DNA of 64,000 nt from an uncultured Alphaproteobacteria bacterium (GCA_944393665.1 CALYAX010000008.1:1-64000), one strand, 5' to 3'; positions 1-8,184 are shown, counted from the first letter of the stretch. The notes: generated from the sequence alone by a model not told the origin. Program-made: numbers and translations.

Positions 1-1
1 A

Positions 2-1537
2 AAATTTAAGCCCCGTTACAATATTCTTTTAAAAGACGACAAGACTTTTCCGCATTTGATGATTGATGTGGGATCCGATTTTCCGTGCCTGCGTAAATAT
101 CGCGGCAGCCGGGCGGACAAGAATAAATATTTCGGGCCGTTTGCCAGTATCGGGGCAGTTAATGCCGTGGTTGATATTTTACAAAAGGCATTTTTGCTGC
201 GCTCTTGCCGGGACAGTGTGTTTCGCAACCGGGAACGCCCCTGTCTGATGTATCAGATTAAACGTTGTTCGGCACCTTGTGTGGGGCGTATTTCCAAAGA
301 AGATTACCGCAAGCTGGTGAATGAGGCGGTTGATTTTCTGGAAGGCCGCAGCACCAAAATCCAGGAAGAACTGTCAGCGCAGATGGAAGAAGCCAGCGAA
401 AAGCTGGATTTTGAGACCGCGATGGTTCTGCGTGACCGAATCCGCGCTTTAACGACTGTCCAGTCGCGTCAGAACGTTGAGTATGCCTCAATTAAGTCGG
501 CTGATGTCATCGGACTGGCCCGCAAAGGCGATTTGGTCTGCCTGCAGATCTTTTTTATCCGCAGCGGCCAAAACTGCGGCAACACGCCGTATTTTCCGAC
601 GCAGATTGAAGGTGCTTCCGACGGCGAGATTTTAGAAGCTTTTTTGGGAATTTTTTATGCTTCCCACCTGCCGCCGAAAGAAATCATTGTTTCGGTCCCG
701 CTGGAGAACAAAGAATTTTTGGAAAATGCCATCGGCGCCAAGATTAATACTTATTCCAAGGGCAATAAGGCGGCGATTGTTAAAATGGTTGCGGACAATG
801 CCCAGGCTTCTTTGGAGCGTAAAGCGGCGTTAGAAACCAGCGTGAAAAAGAATTTAGAGCAATTCCGAGAGATTTTCGGGCTGCCGGAACTTCCCAAACG
901 CATTGAGATTTATGACAACTCCCATAACCAGGGCAGTTTTGCCATCGGCGCGATGGTGGTGGCGACGCCGGAGGGGTTTGACAAGAAAAGCTACCGGACG
1001 TTTAATATTAAAAACAGCGATATTACCAATGATGACTTTGCGATGATGAAAGAAGTTTTGAGCCGGCGTTTTGCCAGGCTGACGCCGGAAAACAAGCCTG
1101 ATGTTATTCTGCTGGACGGCGGCCGCGGGCAGCTGAATGCCGTTCATGAATGCCTGGCCGGGTTTGACCTCAGCGGGATAGCTGTTATTGCGATTTCCAA
1201 AGGGCCGGACCGGAATGCCGGCAAAGAATTTTACCATATGAAAGATAAGGAAAGTTTTGCGCTGCCGTATCAGTCGCCGATTGCTTTTTATTTGCAAAAT
1301 CTGCGTGACGAAGCCCACCGTTTTGCGATTGGAACCCACCGCAAGAAACGCGGCAAGTCCATTTTCAAGTCCCGGCTGGACGAGGTGGAAGGAATCGGCG
1401 CCCGCCGCAAGCATGATTTGCTAAACTTTTTCGGTTCGGTTGAAGAAATTGCCCAAGCCAGTGTCAAAGACCTGCAAAAAGTGAGCGGAATCAGCAAAAA
1501 AACGGCGGAAAAGATTTATAACTACTTCCATGTTTAA
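2..1537 (+). CDS. uvrC: UvrABC system protein C (5' end cut off by the window)
   Basis: Excinuclease subnuclease that makes both incisions around UvrB-marked DNA damage. The reading frame is open from base 2, and the first codons (KFKPRYNILLKDDKTFPH) match the end of the N-terminal GIY-YIG region, so the start lies before the window. About 511 residues are visible. They hold a Cys cluster (CLMYQIKRCSAPCVG), the UVR coiled-coil region (DFETAMVLRDRIRAL), the RNase H-like nuclease core with YDNSH and LLDGGRGQ, which carry catalytic aspartates, and C-terminal helix-hairpin-helix motifs (VEGIGARRKHDLL, VSGISKKTAEKI). It is followed by pgsA after 56 bases on the same strand, an order also found in other proteobacteria. 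Identification is secure. Confidence 0.97.
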   Translation, partial: KFKPRYNILLKDDKTFPHLMIDVGSDFPCLRKYRGSRADKNKYFGPFASIGAVNAVVDILQKAFLLRSCRDSVFRNRERPCLMYQIKRCSAPCVGRISKEDYRKLVNEAVDFLEGRSTKIQEELSAQMEEASEKLDFETAMVLRDRIRALTTVQSRQNVEYASIKSADVIGLARKGDLVCLQIFFIRSGQNCGNTPYFPTQIEGASDGEILEAFLGIFYASHLPPKEIIVSVPLENKEFLENAIGAKINTYSKGNKAAIVKMVADNAQASLERKAALETSVKKNLEQFREIFGLPELPKRIEIYDNSHNQGSFAIGAMVVATPEGFDKKSYRTFNIKNSDITNDDFAMMKEVLSRRFARLTPENKPDVILLDGGRGQLNAVHECLAGFDLSGIAVIAISKGPDRNAGKEFYHMKDKESFALPYQSPIAFYLQNLRDEAHRFAIGTHRKKRGKSIFKSRLDEVEGIGARRKHDLLNFFGSVEEIAQASVKDLQKVSGISKKTAEKIYNYFHV

Positions 1538-1593
1538 GTTTTCTAATTTAATATTGCTTCAGGTTCAGCTTTTTTTGAGGAAAGGTTTATATC

Positions 1594-2307
1594 GTGTATA
1601 GTCTTCCTAATCTTCTGACGATTTCCCGGATCGTGGTTATTCCGGTCATTTTCCTGTCGATTTATATTCATTCCGAGGCCTGGATGATTTTGGCGGCGAT
1701 TTTGTTTATCGTTGCCTCAATTACCGATTATCTGGACGGTTATCTGGCCCGCTCGTGGAATGAAACCTCCGCTTTCGGGCGGCTGCTCGACCCGATTGCC
1801 GACAAGCTGCTGGTGGCTTCGGCGCTGGTGGTGATTCTGGCGCGTCCGGGCATGGTGGTGACAACGCTGAGCTTTATTCCGGTGATTGTTATTCTCTGCC
1901 GCGAGCTGCTGGTATCAGGACTGCGCGAGTTTTTGTGCGAAGTCAGGGTCGGAATGCCGGTGACCCGCCTGGCTAAATGGAAAACCGGGTTTCAGATGAC
2001 GGCTTTGTCGATGATGCTGTTAAAAGGCGTTTGGTACTGGGGCGGAATCGGTGAGATTTTGCTGTGGATTGCCGGTGTTCTGACTTTTATTACCGGGTAT
2101 CAGTATTTTCAGAAAAGCCTGGATTATATCCGCGGGCTGGAAGCTCAAAAAACGGTAAAAGCAACCGCAAACGGTGCTCCGGACGATGTTGTTAAGCCTG
2201 CGGTTAAGACGGTTAAAAAGGTTAAAGCCGCTGCGAAACCTGCCGTAAAAGGCGCTAAAAAAACGGCTGTAAAAAAGACGGCTCAAAAAGTTGTCAAAAG
2301 CAAATAA
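1594..2307 (+). CDS. pgsA: CDP-diacylglycerol--glycerol-3-phosphate 3-phosphatidyltransferase with Lys/Ala-rich tail
   Basis: Inner-membrane enzyme that makes phosphatidylglycerol phosphate from CDP-diacylglycerol and glycerol 3-phosphate. The GTG start follows a GAGGAAAG ribosome site and gives MYSLPNLLTISR, the usual family N-terminus. The CDP-alcohol phosphotransferase signature is complete around residues 49-75 (DYLDG, AR, then G, D and D in LLDPIADK). Several hydrophobic segments follow. The family normally ends near residue 180-190. Here about 55 further residues are almost only Lys, Ala, Val, Thr and Pro, with repeats such as KTVKK and AAAKPAVKGAKK, like a histone H1 tail. The response regulator starts 11 bases downstream, suggesting co-transcription. 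Confidence 0.95.
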   Translation: MYSLPNLLTISRIVVIPVIFLSIYIHSEAWMILAAILFIVASITDYLDGYLARSWNETSAFGRLLDPIADKLLVASALVVILARPGMVVTTLSFIPVIVILCRELLVSGLREFLCEVRVGMPVTRLAKWKTGFQMTALSMMLLKGVWYWGGIGEILLWIAGVLTFITGYQYFQKSLDYIRGLEAQKTVKATANGAPDDVVKPAVKTVKKVKAAAKPAVKGAKKTAVKKTAQKVVKSK

Positions 2308-2318
2308 TCCGAGGACGG

Positions 2319-3008
2319 ATGGAAACAGAAACCCAACATATCCTGGTTGTTGACGACGACACAAGGCTGCGCTCGCTGCTGCAGCGGTTTTTGCGCGAGA
2401 ATGGTTTTCTGGTTTCCACCGCCAAGGGAGCTGCCGAGGCCCGCGAGGCCATGCGCTCCTATCAGTTTGATTTGTTGATTGTCGATATCATGATGCCGGA
2501 AGAAACCGGGCTGGAATTTTTGTCGTCATTACGGCAGGAAAGTTCGGTTCCGGTGATTATGCTGACGGCAATGGGAGATACCGAAGACCGGATTACCGGT
2601 CTGGAAAACGGCGCCGACGATTATCTGCCCAAACCGTTTGAGCCGAAAGAGCTGGTGCTGAGAATCAAGAGTATTCTCAAACGGGCACCCAAAGAAAAAA
2701 CTGAAATTTCCGAAAAACTGAATCTGGGCCAATGCGTCTATGATATGCAGCAAAAAGAGCTGTTGACCAAGCAGGGGCAGGTTATTCATATTACGCCGGT
2801 CGAACAATCATTACTGAATGTTCTGGGCACGAAATCCGGACAGATTTTTACCCGTGAAAAACTGGCAGAAATCTTGGGGGCCGGCCAGAGCCCGCGCTCG
2901 ATTGACGTGCAAATTACCCGTCTGCGTAAAAAAATTGAGCGCGACAGCAAAAACCCCCGCTATTTGCAGACTGTTCGCGGCAAGGGGTATATGTTGCTTC
3001 CCGAATAG
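2319..3008 (+). CDS. OmpR/PhoB-family response regulator
   Basis: DNA-binding response regulator of 229 residues. The receiver domain covers about residues 1-120, with the acidic pocket in VVDDDTRL, the probable phospho-acceptor Asp in LLIVDIMMPEE and the conserved Lys in YLPKPFEPKEL. A winged-helix domain fills the C-terminal half, ending RYLQTVRGKGYMLLPE, typical of OmpR-type regulators. The ATG follows GAGGACGG. The gene lies 11 bases after pgsA. The likely partner kinase starts at 3368, separated by palindromic repeats, so the pair may not be strictly co-transcribed. The signal sensed is not evident from the sequence. Confidence 0.92.
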   Translation: METETQHILVVDDDTRLRSLLQRFLRENGFLVSTAKGAAEAREAMRSYQFDLLIVDIMMPEETGLEFLSSLRQESSVPVIMLTAMGDTEDRITGLENGADDYLPKPFEPKELVLRIKSILKRAPKEKTEISEKLNLGQCVYDMQQKELLTKQGQVIHITPVEQSLLNVLGTKSGQIFTREKLAEILGAGQSPRSIDVQITRLRKKIERDSKNPRYLQTVRGKGYMLLPE

Positions 3009-3013
3009 AGTAA

Positions 3014-3137
3014 GGAAGATCGTATAATGGGTAACTAATACAGATTTTGCGAGGTAAAAGTGTCCTCACGTACTGAGGTGTACGCTGCGGTACTTTTTCT
3101 CTTAAATCTTATTATTTACCTCATTCTCCGATCTTCT
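3014..3137. repeat. Palindromic intergenic repeat, copy 1
   Basis: Imperfect palindrome with arms GGAAGATCG and CGATCTTCT. The core is GTAACTAATACAGATTT at the left and AAATCTTATTATTTAC at the right, which are reverse complements apart from two positions. The apical part holds CGTAC...GTACG. It belongs to the family seen again at 4731, 4862, 9671, 14898, 15029, 20639, 24142, 53775 and 60152. It starts just after the response regulator stop codon. Confidence 0.85.
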
Positions 3138-3265
3138 TGGCGCAACATGCTTATCAAAACCGGGCTGTACGCTGTGGTACTTTCGCCCTAGCTTCCTACT
3201 ACTTGCCTCATTCTCCGACCTTCTTGGCATAACGTGCTTATCAAAGTGTCCTCACATTCTGCTCA
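3138..3265. repeat. Degenerate partial copy of the palindromic repeat
   Basis: Contains right-half sequence of the family (GTACGCTGTGGTACTTTCGC, then CTACTTGCCTCATTCTCCGA) and a stray left-half piece (AAGTGTCCTCACATTCTG). The motif TTCTTGGC..AAC.TGCTTATCAAA occurs twice, near 3134 and 3222, so a partial tandem duplication of about 88 bases is likely. The rest of the gap up to the kinase start shows no other feature. Confidence 0.6.
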
Positions 3266-3367
3266 GGATGTTTTTTTGTAACAATCGGTCACATTAAATT
3301 TATTTACATTTTCAACAGTTCGGCTAAACTGGGTGCAGCTTAAATATTTATGGAGTGAACAAGAACG

Positions 3368-4726
3368 ATGCATATCAGACTACCCGAGAAAATGGAAGAC
3401 GGACTGCGTTATCTGCGGCTGAAGTTTTTGCCGCGGACATTGTTTTTCCGGACGATGTTGTTGATTTTTATTCCCCTGATTGTGGTTCAGGTGGTTTCGG
3501 TGGTGATGTTTTTTGACGGCAGCTGGAGCCGGATGGGACGCCGTTTGTCGGAGAATCTGACTTCAGATATGGATTTTGTCATAGAGATGATGCAGAAATC
3601 TCCCAAAAATGCCGCGGCAATTCAGAAACTGGCCGAGCAGAAGTTTAATCTTGAGGTTGAATATTACAACAATCAGGTTAAGCACAAAATCATCAATAAG
3701 GATAACAAGGGAAATAAGATGATTATCGGCTATCTGGAATCATCTCTGCAAACAACTTTCCCTAATGCCGATACCAATATTTATCTCGGAAAAGGCGATA
3801 AAGACCTGATTGTGCTGGTTGATACCGATCAGGGTTTGTACCGTTTTGTGACTTCGAAAAAGAAAATTTTCAGCAGTTCGATTTTTATGTTCGTGGTCTG
3901 GATGGTCGGAACCTCGATCCTGTTGTTCCTGGTGGCGGTTTTGTTCCTGCGGATTCAGGTGCGTTCGATTGCCGAGCTGGCCCAGGTGGCGGAAGAATTC
4001 GGCAAAGGAATTGACAATAAAAAATTCAAGCCCTACGGTTCTTCGGAAGTGCGCAAGGCCGCGATTGCTTTTATTAAAATGAAAGAGCGGATTCAGCGCC
4101 AAATCAGCGAAAGAACGCAAATGCTGGCCGGTGTGTCGCATGATCTGCGCACCCCGTTGACCCGGATGAAGCTGCAAGCATCGATGATGCCGGAAGGCGA
4201 TGATAAAAAAGACTTTTTGGCGGATATCGAAGAGATGGAGAAAATGCTTGACGGCTATTTGTCATTTGTCAGCGGTGAGGGCGGCGAAAAGTCATCTTTT
4301 GTTGACGTGAATGAAATGATTTTGAGCATCATTAACAAGTTCCGCAACAAAAAGGCGCTGATCCGCTATTCGACCAATGATCAGGTAAGCGCGATTCAGG
4401 GACGCGAGCAGGCGTTAAAGCGGGCTTTGACCAATGTGATTTCCAATGCTTTCCGTTATGGCAAAACGATAGCGGTTAATCTGGAAAGCAATGATAAAAA
4501 GCTCCTGATCTCGATTGACGATGACGGTCCGGGAATTCCGGCCGACAAGCGGGAAGAGGTTTTCAAAGCTTTTTACCGTCTGGAAGGGTCGCGCAACAAA
4601 GAAACCGGAGGAGTCGGCCTGGGCCTGTCCATTGCCAAGGATGTTGTGGCTTCGCATGGCGGAACCATAGAGCTGTTTGACAGCGAGTTGGGCGGGTTGA
4701 AAGTGCTGATTGCCATCCCCTTATAG
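3368..4726 (+). CDS. EnvZ-type membrane sensor histidine kinase
   Basis: Sensor kinase of 452 residues. Membrane segments at about residues 28-49 and 171-195 enclose a periplasmic region of roughly 120 residues. A HAMP-like linker follows, then the dimerisation/phospho-acceptor helix with His258 in AGVSHDLRTPLTRMKL. The ATP-binding domain carries NVISNAFRYG (N box), DDGPGIP (G1) and GGVGLGLSIAKD (G2). All catalytic motifs are intact. It probably phosphorylates the OmpR/PhoB-type regulator at 2319. The ATG is preceded by GGAGTGAAC about 10 bases upstream. The HK and regulator are separated by 359 bases of repeat DNA, which is unusual for such pairs. Confidence 0.92.
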   Translation: MHIRLPEKMEDGLRYLRLKFLPRTLFFRTMLLIFIPLIVVQVVSVVMFFDGSWSRMGRRLSENLTSDMDFVIEMMQKSPKNAAAIQKLAEQKFNLEVEYYNNQVKHKIINKDNKGNKMIIGYLESSLQTTFPNADTNIYLGKGDKDLIVLVDTDQGLYRFVTSKKKIFSSSIFMFVVWMVGTSILLFLVAVLFLRIQVRSIAELAQVAEEFGKGIDNKKFKPYGSSEVRKAAIAFIKMKERIQRQISERTQMLAGVSHDLRTPLTRMKLQASMMPEGDDKKDFLADIEEMEKMLDGYLSFVSGEGGEKSSFVDVNEMILSIINKFRNKKALIRYSTNDQVSAIQGREQALKRALTNVISNAFRYGKTIAVNLESNDKKLLISIDDDGPGIPADKREEVFKAFYRLEGSRNKETGGVGLGLSIAKDVVASHGGTIELFDSELGGLKVLIAIPL

Positions 4727-4730
4727 GCAG

Positions 4731-4853
4731 GAAGCGCGCTCTGTGGTCAACTAATACAGAATTGTCGAGTCAGCCGCTAAGTCATGTACTATTTTGTACA
4801 CTCCTGTCGCGGCTGCTCTAAATTCTTATTATTTGACTCGCATATCGCACTTC
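4731..4853. repeat. Palindromic intergenic repeat, copy 2
   Basis: Lies four bases past the kinase stop codon. Core is GTCAACTAATACAGAATT and AATTCTTATTATTTGAC. Inner stem is CAGCCGC with GCGGCTG, and the apex is TGTAC-TATTT-TGTACA-like. Outer arms are GAAGCGCG and CGCACTTC. Confidence 0.85.
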
Positions 4854-4861
4854 TTTGACTG

Positions 4862-4980
4862 GGGCGCGTTCTGTGGTCGATTAATACAGATTTTGCGGGT
4901 TGGAAGTGTCCTCATGTACTAAGTTGTACATTCCGGTACTTCCACCCTAAAATCTTATTACTCAACCGCCTATCAGCCTT
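4862..4980. repeat. Palindromic intergenic repeat, copy 3
   Basis: Core is TTAATACAGATTTTG and AAAATCTTATTA. The inner stem is GGTTGGAAGTG with TACTTCCACCC, different in sequence from copy 2 but still paired. Apex is TGTAC/GTACA. A copy-specific outer arm is not clear here. About 50 bases of unassigned sequence, including a second ATATCGCACTTCTTTGA, separate it from the next repeat. Confidence 0.82.
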
Positions 4981-5029
4981 TCTCACTTTATGTATCTGTG
5001 GCGTTCACATATCGCACTTCTTTGAGTTG

Positions 5030-5154
5030 GGAGCTCGTCCGGCGGTTTTCTAGAGCCATTTTCTGCGGTCTCGCGCTCATGTCATTTACTTGTTTGTAAA
5101 CTCAATCGCGCTCGCCTTGAAAATAACTCTATAAATTCCACCGGCCCAGCCTCC
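5030..5154. repeat. Palindromic repeat, second subtype (copy A)
   Basis: Shares nearly all of its sequence with 51529-51652, about 46 kb away. It has GGCGGTTTTCTAGAGCCATT at the left, the apex CATTTACTTGTTTGTAAA, and GAAAATAACTCTATAAATTC at the right. The apex is the same as in first-subtype copies at 20639 and 60152, so the subtypes are related. Terminal inverted repeats (GGAGCTCGTCCGG / CCGGCCCAGCCTCC) are more decayed than in the other copy. Confidence 0.85.
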
Positions 5155-5257
5155 TTCAGATTCTGTATCTGTCAGGAAAAACAAAAAACCGGAGCGTCAG
5201 GCTCAACGGTTTCTCGTTTGGCTGGAGAAATTAATTGCAATTTAACTAATTTATGCT

Positions 5258-5437
5258 AAGGTAACTCCTGCAGTTCAGAGATGGGCTGCGGAGTGTAGTA
5301 ACTCCTCTCTATAATTAACACTCCTTGAATATCGGGGAGCCGGGGAAATAAGCATGCTTGCATGACGAATAACCTGGACTGTTATAGAGCAGTTACTAAC
5401 TCCCCACCTTTCCATTTTCGGAAAGGTGGTTTTGTTT
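5258..5437 (+). ncRNA. Structured small RNA candidate, possibly 6S RNA
   Basis: No plausible protein is encoded, but the segment is rich in pairings and ends in a strong terminator. A long-range stem pairs TAGTAACT (5296-5303) with AGTTACTA (5391-5398), and CTCTATAA (5307-5314) with TTATAGAG (5382-5389). A local hairpin pairs CTCCTGCAG with CTGCGGAG. The stretch AAGCATGCTTGCATGACGAA followed by CCTGGACTG recalls, from memory, the GAGCATGCTCGG ... CCGA ... CTT...ACTG region of E. coli 6S RNA, and the overall rod with an internal open region fits that RNA. The 5' end is uncertain. An uncharacterised cis-regulatory or antisense RNA for the HTH gene 46 bases downstream is the main alternative. 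Confidence 0.5.
5404..5437 (+). terminator. Rho-independent terminator of the small RNA
   Basis: Perfect 10-bp stem CCACCTTTCC / GGAAAGGTGG with loop ATTTTC, followed by TTTTGTTT. It separates the RNA candidate from the HTH gene. Confidence 0.85.
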
Positions 5438-5483
5438 AACCAAATTTCCCTCCTGAGGGAAAAAACAAAAAGGAGTTATAACT

Positions 5484-5819
5484 ATGAAAATGAATCAAGT
5501 TTATGATGATAACTATTTTAAAGAAATCGGCAAAAAATTGTCCTATTTCCGTCAGGCTTCCGGTTATGAGGTCAAAGATCTCAGCGAAGTGACCGGATTC
5601 AGCGTCAATAAAATCGATTGTTTGGAAAACGGGGAGAGCAACCGTCTTCAAAAAGTGCGTTTTGAAAATTTATTCCGGCTGTGTTTTTGTCTGGGCAAAA
5701 AGGTCGTTATTTCTTTTGAAGACCTGCCTCCGGAGGAAGAGCTGGAGAAGTATGATATAGACGGTCTGCCGTGGCTGACCAAAGACCAGCTGATGCAAAT
5801 CCTCGGCCAGCGGTTATAA
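5484..5819 (+). CDS. Helix-turn-helix (XRE-like) small protein
   Basis: Protein of 111 residues with a Cro/C1-type helix-turn-helix at about residues 12-65: IGKKLSYFRQASGYEVKDLS, then SVNKIDCLENGE, then a hydrophobic third part. The acidic tail (LPPEEELEKYDID) is not recognised. A strong AAAAGGAG site lies 8-10 bases before the ATG. The gene stands alone between a terminator before it (5404) and one after it (5835). It is probably a DNA-binding regulator. Target and signal cannot be read from the sequence. Confidence 0.75.
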   Translation: MKMNQVYDDNYFKEIGKKLSYFRQASGYEVKDLSEVTGFSVNKIDCLENGESNRLQKVRFENLFRLCFCLGKKVVISFEDLPPEEELEKYDIDGLPWLTKDQLMQILGQRL

Positions 5820-5834
5820 AAAATTGCTGTATAA

Positions 5835-5868
5835 AAATCCCTCGTTTTATTGAACGAGGGATTTTTTG
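5835..5868. terminator. Bidirectional Rho-independent terminator
   Basis: Stem AAATCCCTCGTT / AACGAGGGATTT with loop TTATTG, T-run on the plus strand and A/T-rich on the other. Serves the HTH gene and possibly the convergent lipoprotein gene. Confidence 0.8.
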
Positions 5869-5901
5869 ATATTTGTCGCAGCGGAAAAAGCCCGGTTGTG
5901 C

Positions 5902-6783
5902 TTATTTGCTGATGGGGAAGACCTGGACGCCGTTGGTGGTGGTGAGCCCGTTTGATTCCTGCGGCGCCGGAGCGGGAATGCCTGCTTCCAGCCCTGCATT
6001 AACAGTTCCGCGCTGAGGTTTGGTGCGCGGTGCCTGCAGGGAGGGATCCAGCGGATAAGCGTTTTTGGGCAGGCGCAGCATCATGTATCCGTTGCCGCCG
6101 CCGTAGGCCGGGCCGGACATGCCGATGGAATAATACCCGCCGATGTAGCCGTAATCCAGATCGATGTAATCAATCGCAAAGACGGTTTTGATGGTGCTCT
6201 GGCCGATGGAAGTCATTTTACAGACATAACCGGCATCTTCAAGAAGGACATGGTTGACCGATTTGGCGAACAAAATAGACTTTGACGGGGTACAGTCCGG
6301 GGTCTGGCCGCCGTAAGTCAGGTTATAATTAAGAATCAGATTCAGTTTGTTAGCCTGTTTGCCGATAATCACATCGGTAATTTTAACATGGTCGATATAG
6401 GCATTGGTCGGGGTAATGCCGGCGGTAATCGGCATGGTGATATAGTTTTCCAGGCAGGTGTGGGCATAAGGATCGGCCTGGCAGACCAATGCTTTTTGAT
6501 AATTATTGTTGTCAAAAAGGTGCAGCAGGCTGTTGTAAACATATTCCCGCGACATCGACAGTTTGGCAGGAGCGCACTGATGAGAGCGGCAGACTACGAT
6601 TGAACTGGGCATTCTCAGCTGTGCCGGCTGCATTTCGATGGCTTCTCTCTGATAATCGGCTTGCGTCGGTTTGAGCGGATCGGTCAAAACGTCCTTAACG
6701 GTGCGGTTGCGCAGATATTCACAGCTGCACAAGGCCAAAGCCGTTGTCATGTATAATAAGCTTTGCGGTAGTTTCTTAACCAT
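5902..6783 (-). CDS. Hypothetical lipoprotein
   Basis: I chose the internal ATG giving MVKKLPQSLLYMTTALALCS because it begins a typical lipoprotein signal sequence and has AAGGG a suitable distance upstream. The longer frame to 6843 adds 20 non-signal residues. The lipobox is LCSC, so the mature protein would start at the second Cys and be anchored in a membrane. The rest (about 275 residues) has paired Cys motifs (CRSHQC, CQADPYAHTC), a Gly/Tyr-rich stretch and a Pro/Thr-rich end. No family recognised. It is convergent with the HTH gene and divergent from the nuclease gene. Confidence 0.7.
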   Translation of the reverse strand: MVKKLPQSLLYMTTALALCSCEYLRNRTVKDVLTDPLKPTQADYQREAIEMQPAQLRMPSSIVVCRSHQCAPAKLSMSREYVYNSLLHLFDNNNYQKALVCQADPYAHTCLENYITMPITAGITPTNAYIDHVKITDVIIGKQANKLNLILNYNLTYGGQTPDCTPSKSILFAKSVNHVLLEDAGYVCKMTSIGQSTIKTVFAIDYIDLDYGYIGGYYSIGMSGPAYGGGNGYMMLRLPKNAYPLDPSLQAPRTKPQRGTVNAGLEAGIPAPAPQESNGLTTTNGVQVFPISK

Positions 6784-6941
6784 TGCGAACCCTTTTTCTT
6801 TAAAATTATGCCCTATCTTAGGACAAACCCGGGCAAATACCAAAGGATTTTTTCAGGTTATTCAATAGATTTTGTGAAAAAGATTGCTTTCTGCCCCAAG
6901 TTGGACTCTAATAAAGGACAAGGAAATGAAAGGAAGAATAT

Positions 6942-7400
6942 TTGCGGCAGTTTGTCTGGATAATCGTATTGGTTTTGGCAGCTTTTCCGGCTGCGGCCAA
7001 AAACCGGATTTATGTGGTTGACGGTGACAGTATTTTTATCGGCGGGCGGGAAATCCGCCTTTCGGGAATTGACGCTCCGGAATATTACCAGCCCTGTTTT
7101 GATGCCGGCGGCAAAGAGTATTTGTGCGGTCAAAAATCCCGCGAGGTGTTGGTGTCGATGGTTAATGATTCTCTGGAGTGCCGGGAGGTTGCCCGTGACC
7201 GGTATCACCGCTCGGTATCTGTCTGCAAGGTTGACGGAGAAGATATTAACCGTAAGATGGTGGAACAGGGCTGGGCCGTGGCTTACGACCGTTATTCCAA
7301 AGCTTACGTTGCGGCAGAAGCGGAGGCCCGCCGGGCAAAAAGGGGAATTTGGGCCGGAAAGTTTATGAAACCGGAATTGTACCGGGTACTGAAACGCTAA
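6942..7400 (+). CDS. Secreted staphylococcal-nuclease-like (thermonuclease) protein
   Basis: Start is TTG at 6942, with AAAGGAAG just before it. The ATG at 6926 is in another frame. The N-terminus is a signal peptide (FVWIIVLVLAAFPAAA), so the 152-residue protein is exported. SNase-fold motifs are visible: VVDGDSI, IRLSGIDAPE, GQKSREVL, DRYHRSVSVCKVDGEDI and MVEQGWAVAY. These include the active-site Asp, Arg and Glu positions of the family. Four Cys residues could form disulfides. The product likely degrades nucleic acids outside the cytoplasm. It is a short single-domain member. Confidence 0.88.
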   Translation: MRQFVWIIVLVLAAFPAAAKNRIYVVDGDSIFIGGREIRLSGIDAPEYYQPCFDAGGKEYLCGQKSREVLVSMVNDSLECREVARDRYHRSVSVCKVDGEDINRKMVEQGWAVAYDRYSKAYVAAEAEARRAKRGIWAGKFMKPELYRVLKR

Positions 7401-7458
7401 CGGCAAGCTTATCCGGCGGAAATATTGCCAAATAATTAAAATTTTGCTGAAATTGTTG

Positions 7459-7486
7459 TTGACACGGCGCGAAACTTATGTATATT
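7459..7486 (+). promoter_or_regulatory. Sigma-70-type promoter for rplU-rpmA
   Basis: TTGACA, 16-base spacer, TATATT, about 40 bases before the rplU start. Good match to the housekeeping consensus. Confidence 0.7.
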
Positions 7487-7527
7487 GCAAAGCAACGTTT
7501 TAGGTTTAAAATAAAAAGGTGAATAAT

Positions 7528-7830
7528 ATGTACGCAGTAATTAAAACCGGCGGAAAGCAGTATCGCGTTACTTCGGGCGATGTTCTGAAGATTGAAAAGA
7601 TTGCCGGTGAAGAAGGTAAAGAAGTTGTTTTTAACGAAGTTCTGGCTCTGGGCGACACCATCGGAGCTCCTTTGGTTGACGGTGCCAGCGTTAAAGCGAC
7701 GGTTTTGAAACAGGCTAGAGATGCCAAGGTTATCGTTTTCAAGAAAAAACGCCGCCAGAATTATCGCCGCAAAAACGGCCACAGACAGAGTATTACATTG
7801 GTTAAAATCACCGATGTATGCGGCAAATAA
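7528..7830 (+). CDS. rplU: 50S ribosomal protein L21
   Basis: Large-subunit protein of 100 residues that binds 23S rRNA. I placed the start at the ATG giving MYAVIKTGGKQYRV, the standard L21 N-terminus, nine bases inside an upstream in-frame GTG. AAAAAGG precedes it. The C-terminal basic part (KKKRRQNYRRKNGHRQ) is typical. First gene of the rplU-rpmA-obgE cluster, behind a clear promoter at 7459. Confidence 0.97.
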   Translation: MYAVIKTGGKQYRVTSGDVLKIEKIAGEEGKEVVFNEVLALGDTIGAPLVDGASVKATVLKQARDAKVIVFKKKRRQNYRRKNGHRQSITLVKITDVCGK

Positions 7831-7852
7831 GAAAAATTAAGGAGAATTAATT

Positions 7853-8104
7853 ATGGCACATAAGAAATCTGGTGGTAGTTCATCGAACGGACGTGACTCG
7901 ATCGGACGTCGTCTGGGTTTGAAAAAATCCGGCGGCCAGGCCGTTATTCCCGGCAACATCATCATTCGCCAGCGTGGTACCCAGTACCATCCGGGCAATA
8001 ATGTCGGAATGGGCCGCGACCACACTATCTTCGCAGTTGCCGAAGGTAAAGTTGAATTTTCGACCAAAGCCGGCAAGACGATTGTTTCGGTTGTTACCGA
8101 CTAA
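7853..8104 (+). CDS. rpmA: 50S ribosomal protein L27
   Basis: Protein of 83 residues near the peptidyl-transferase centre. The N-terminus [16 protein letters not shown] and the [15 protein letters not shown] motif are diagnostic. There is no N-terminal cleavage extension of the Firmicutes kind. It follows rplU by 22 bases with AAGGAG upstream. Confidence 0.97.
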   Translation: MAHKKSGGSSSNGRDSIGRRLGLKKSGGQAVIPGNIIIRQRGTQYHPGNNVGMGRDHTIFAVAEGKVEFSTKAGKTIVSVVTD

Positions 8105-8128
8105 TCCGTCCGACGCATTTTTAAGGTC

Positions 8129-8160
8129 AAAGGGGTGTGGCAATACACCCCTTTACTTTT
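8129..8160 (+). terminator. Hairpin between rpmA and obgE, possible attenuating terminator
   Basis: Ten-bp stem AAAGGGGTGT / ACACCCCTTT, loop GGCAAT, followed by a weak T-run (ACTTTTC). It may end part of the rplU-rpmA transcript, lowering obgE expression. Confidence 0.65.
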
Positions 8161-8184
8161 CGGAGAGGCAGATTATCTGGGTAA

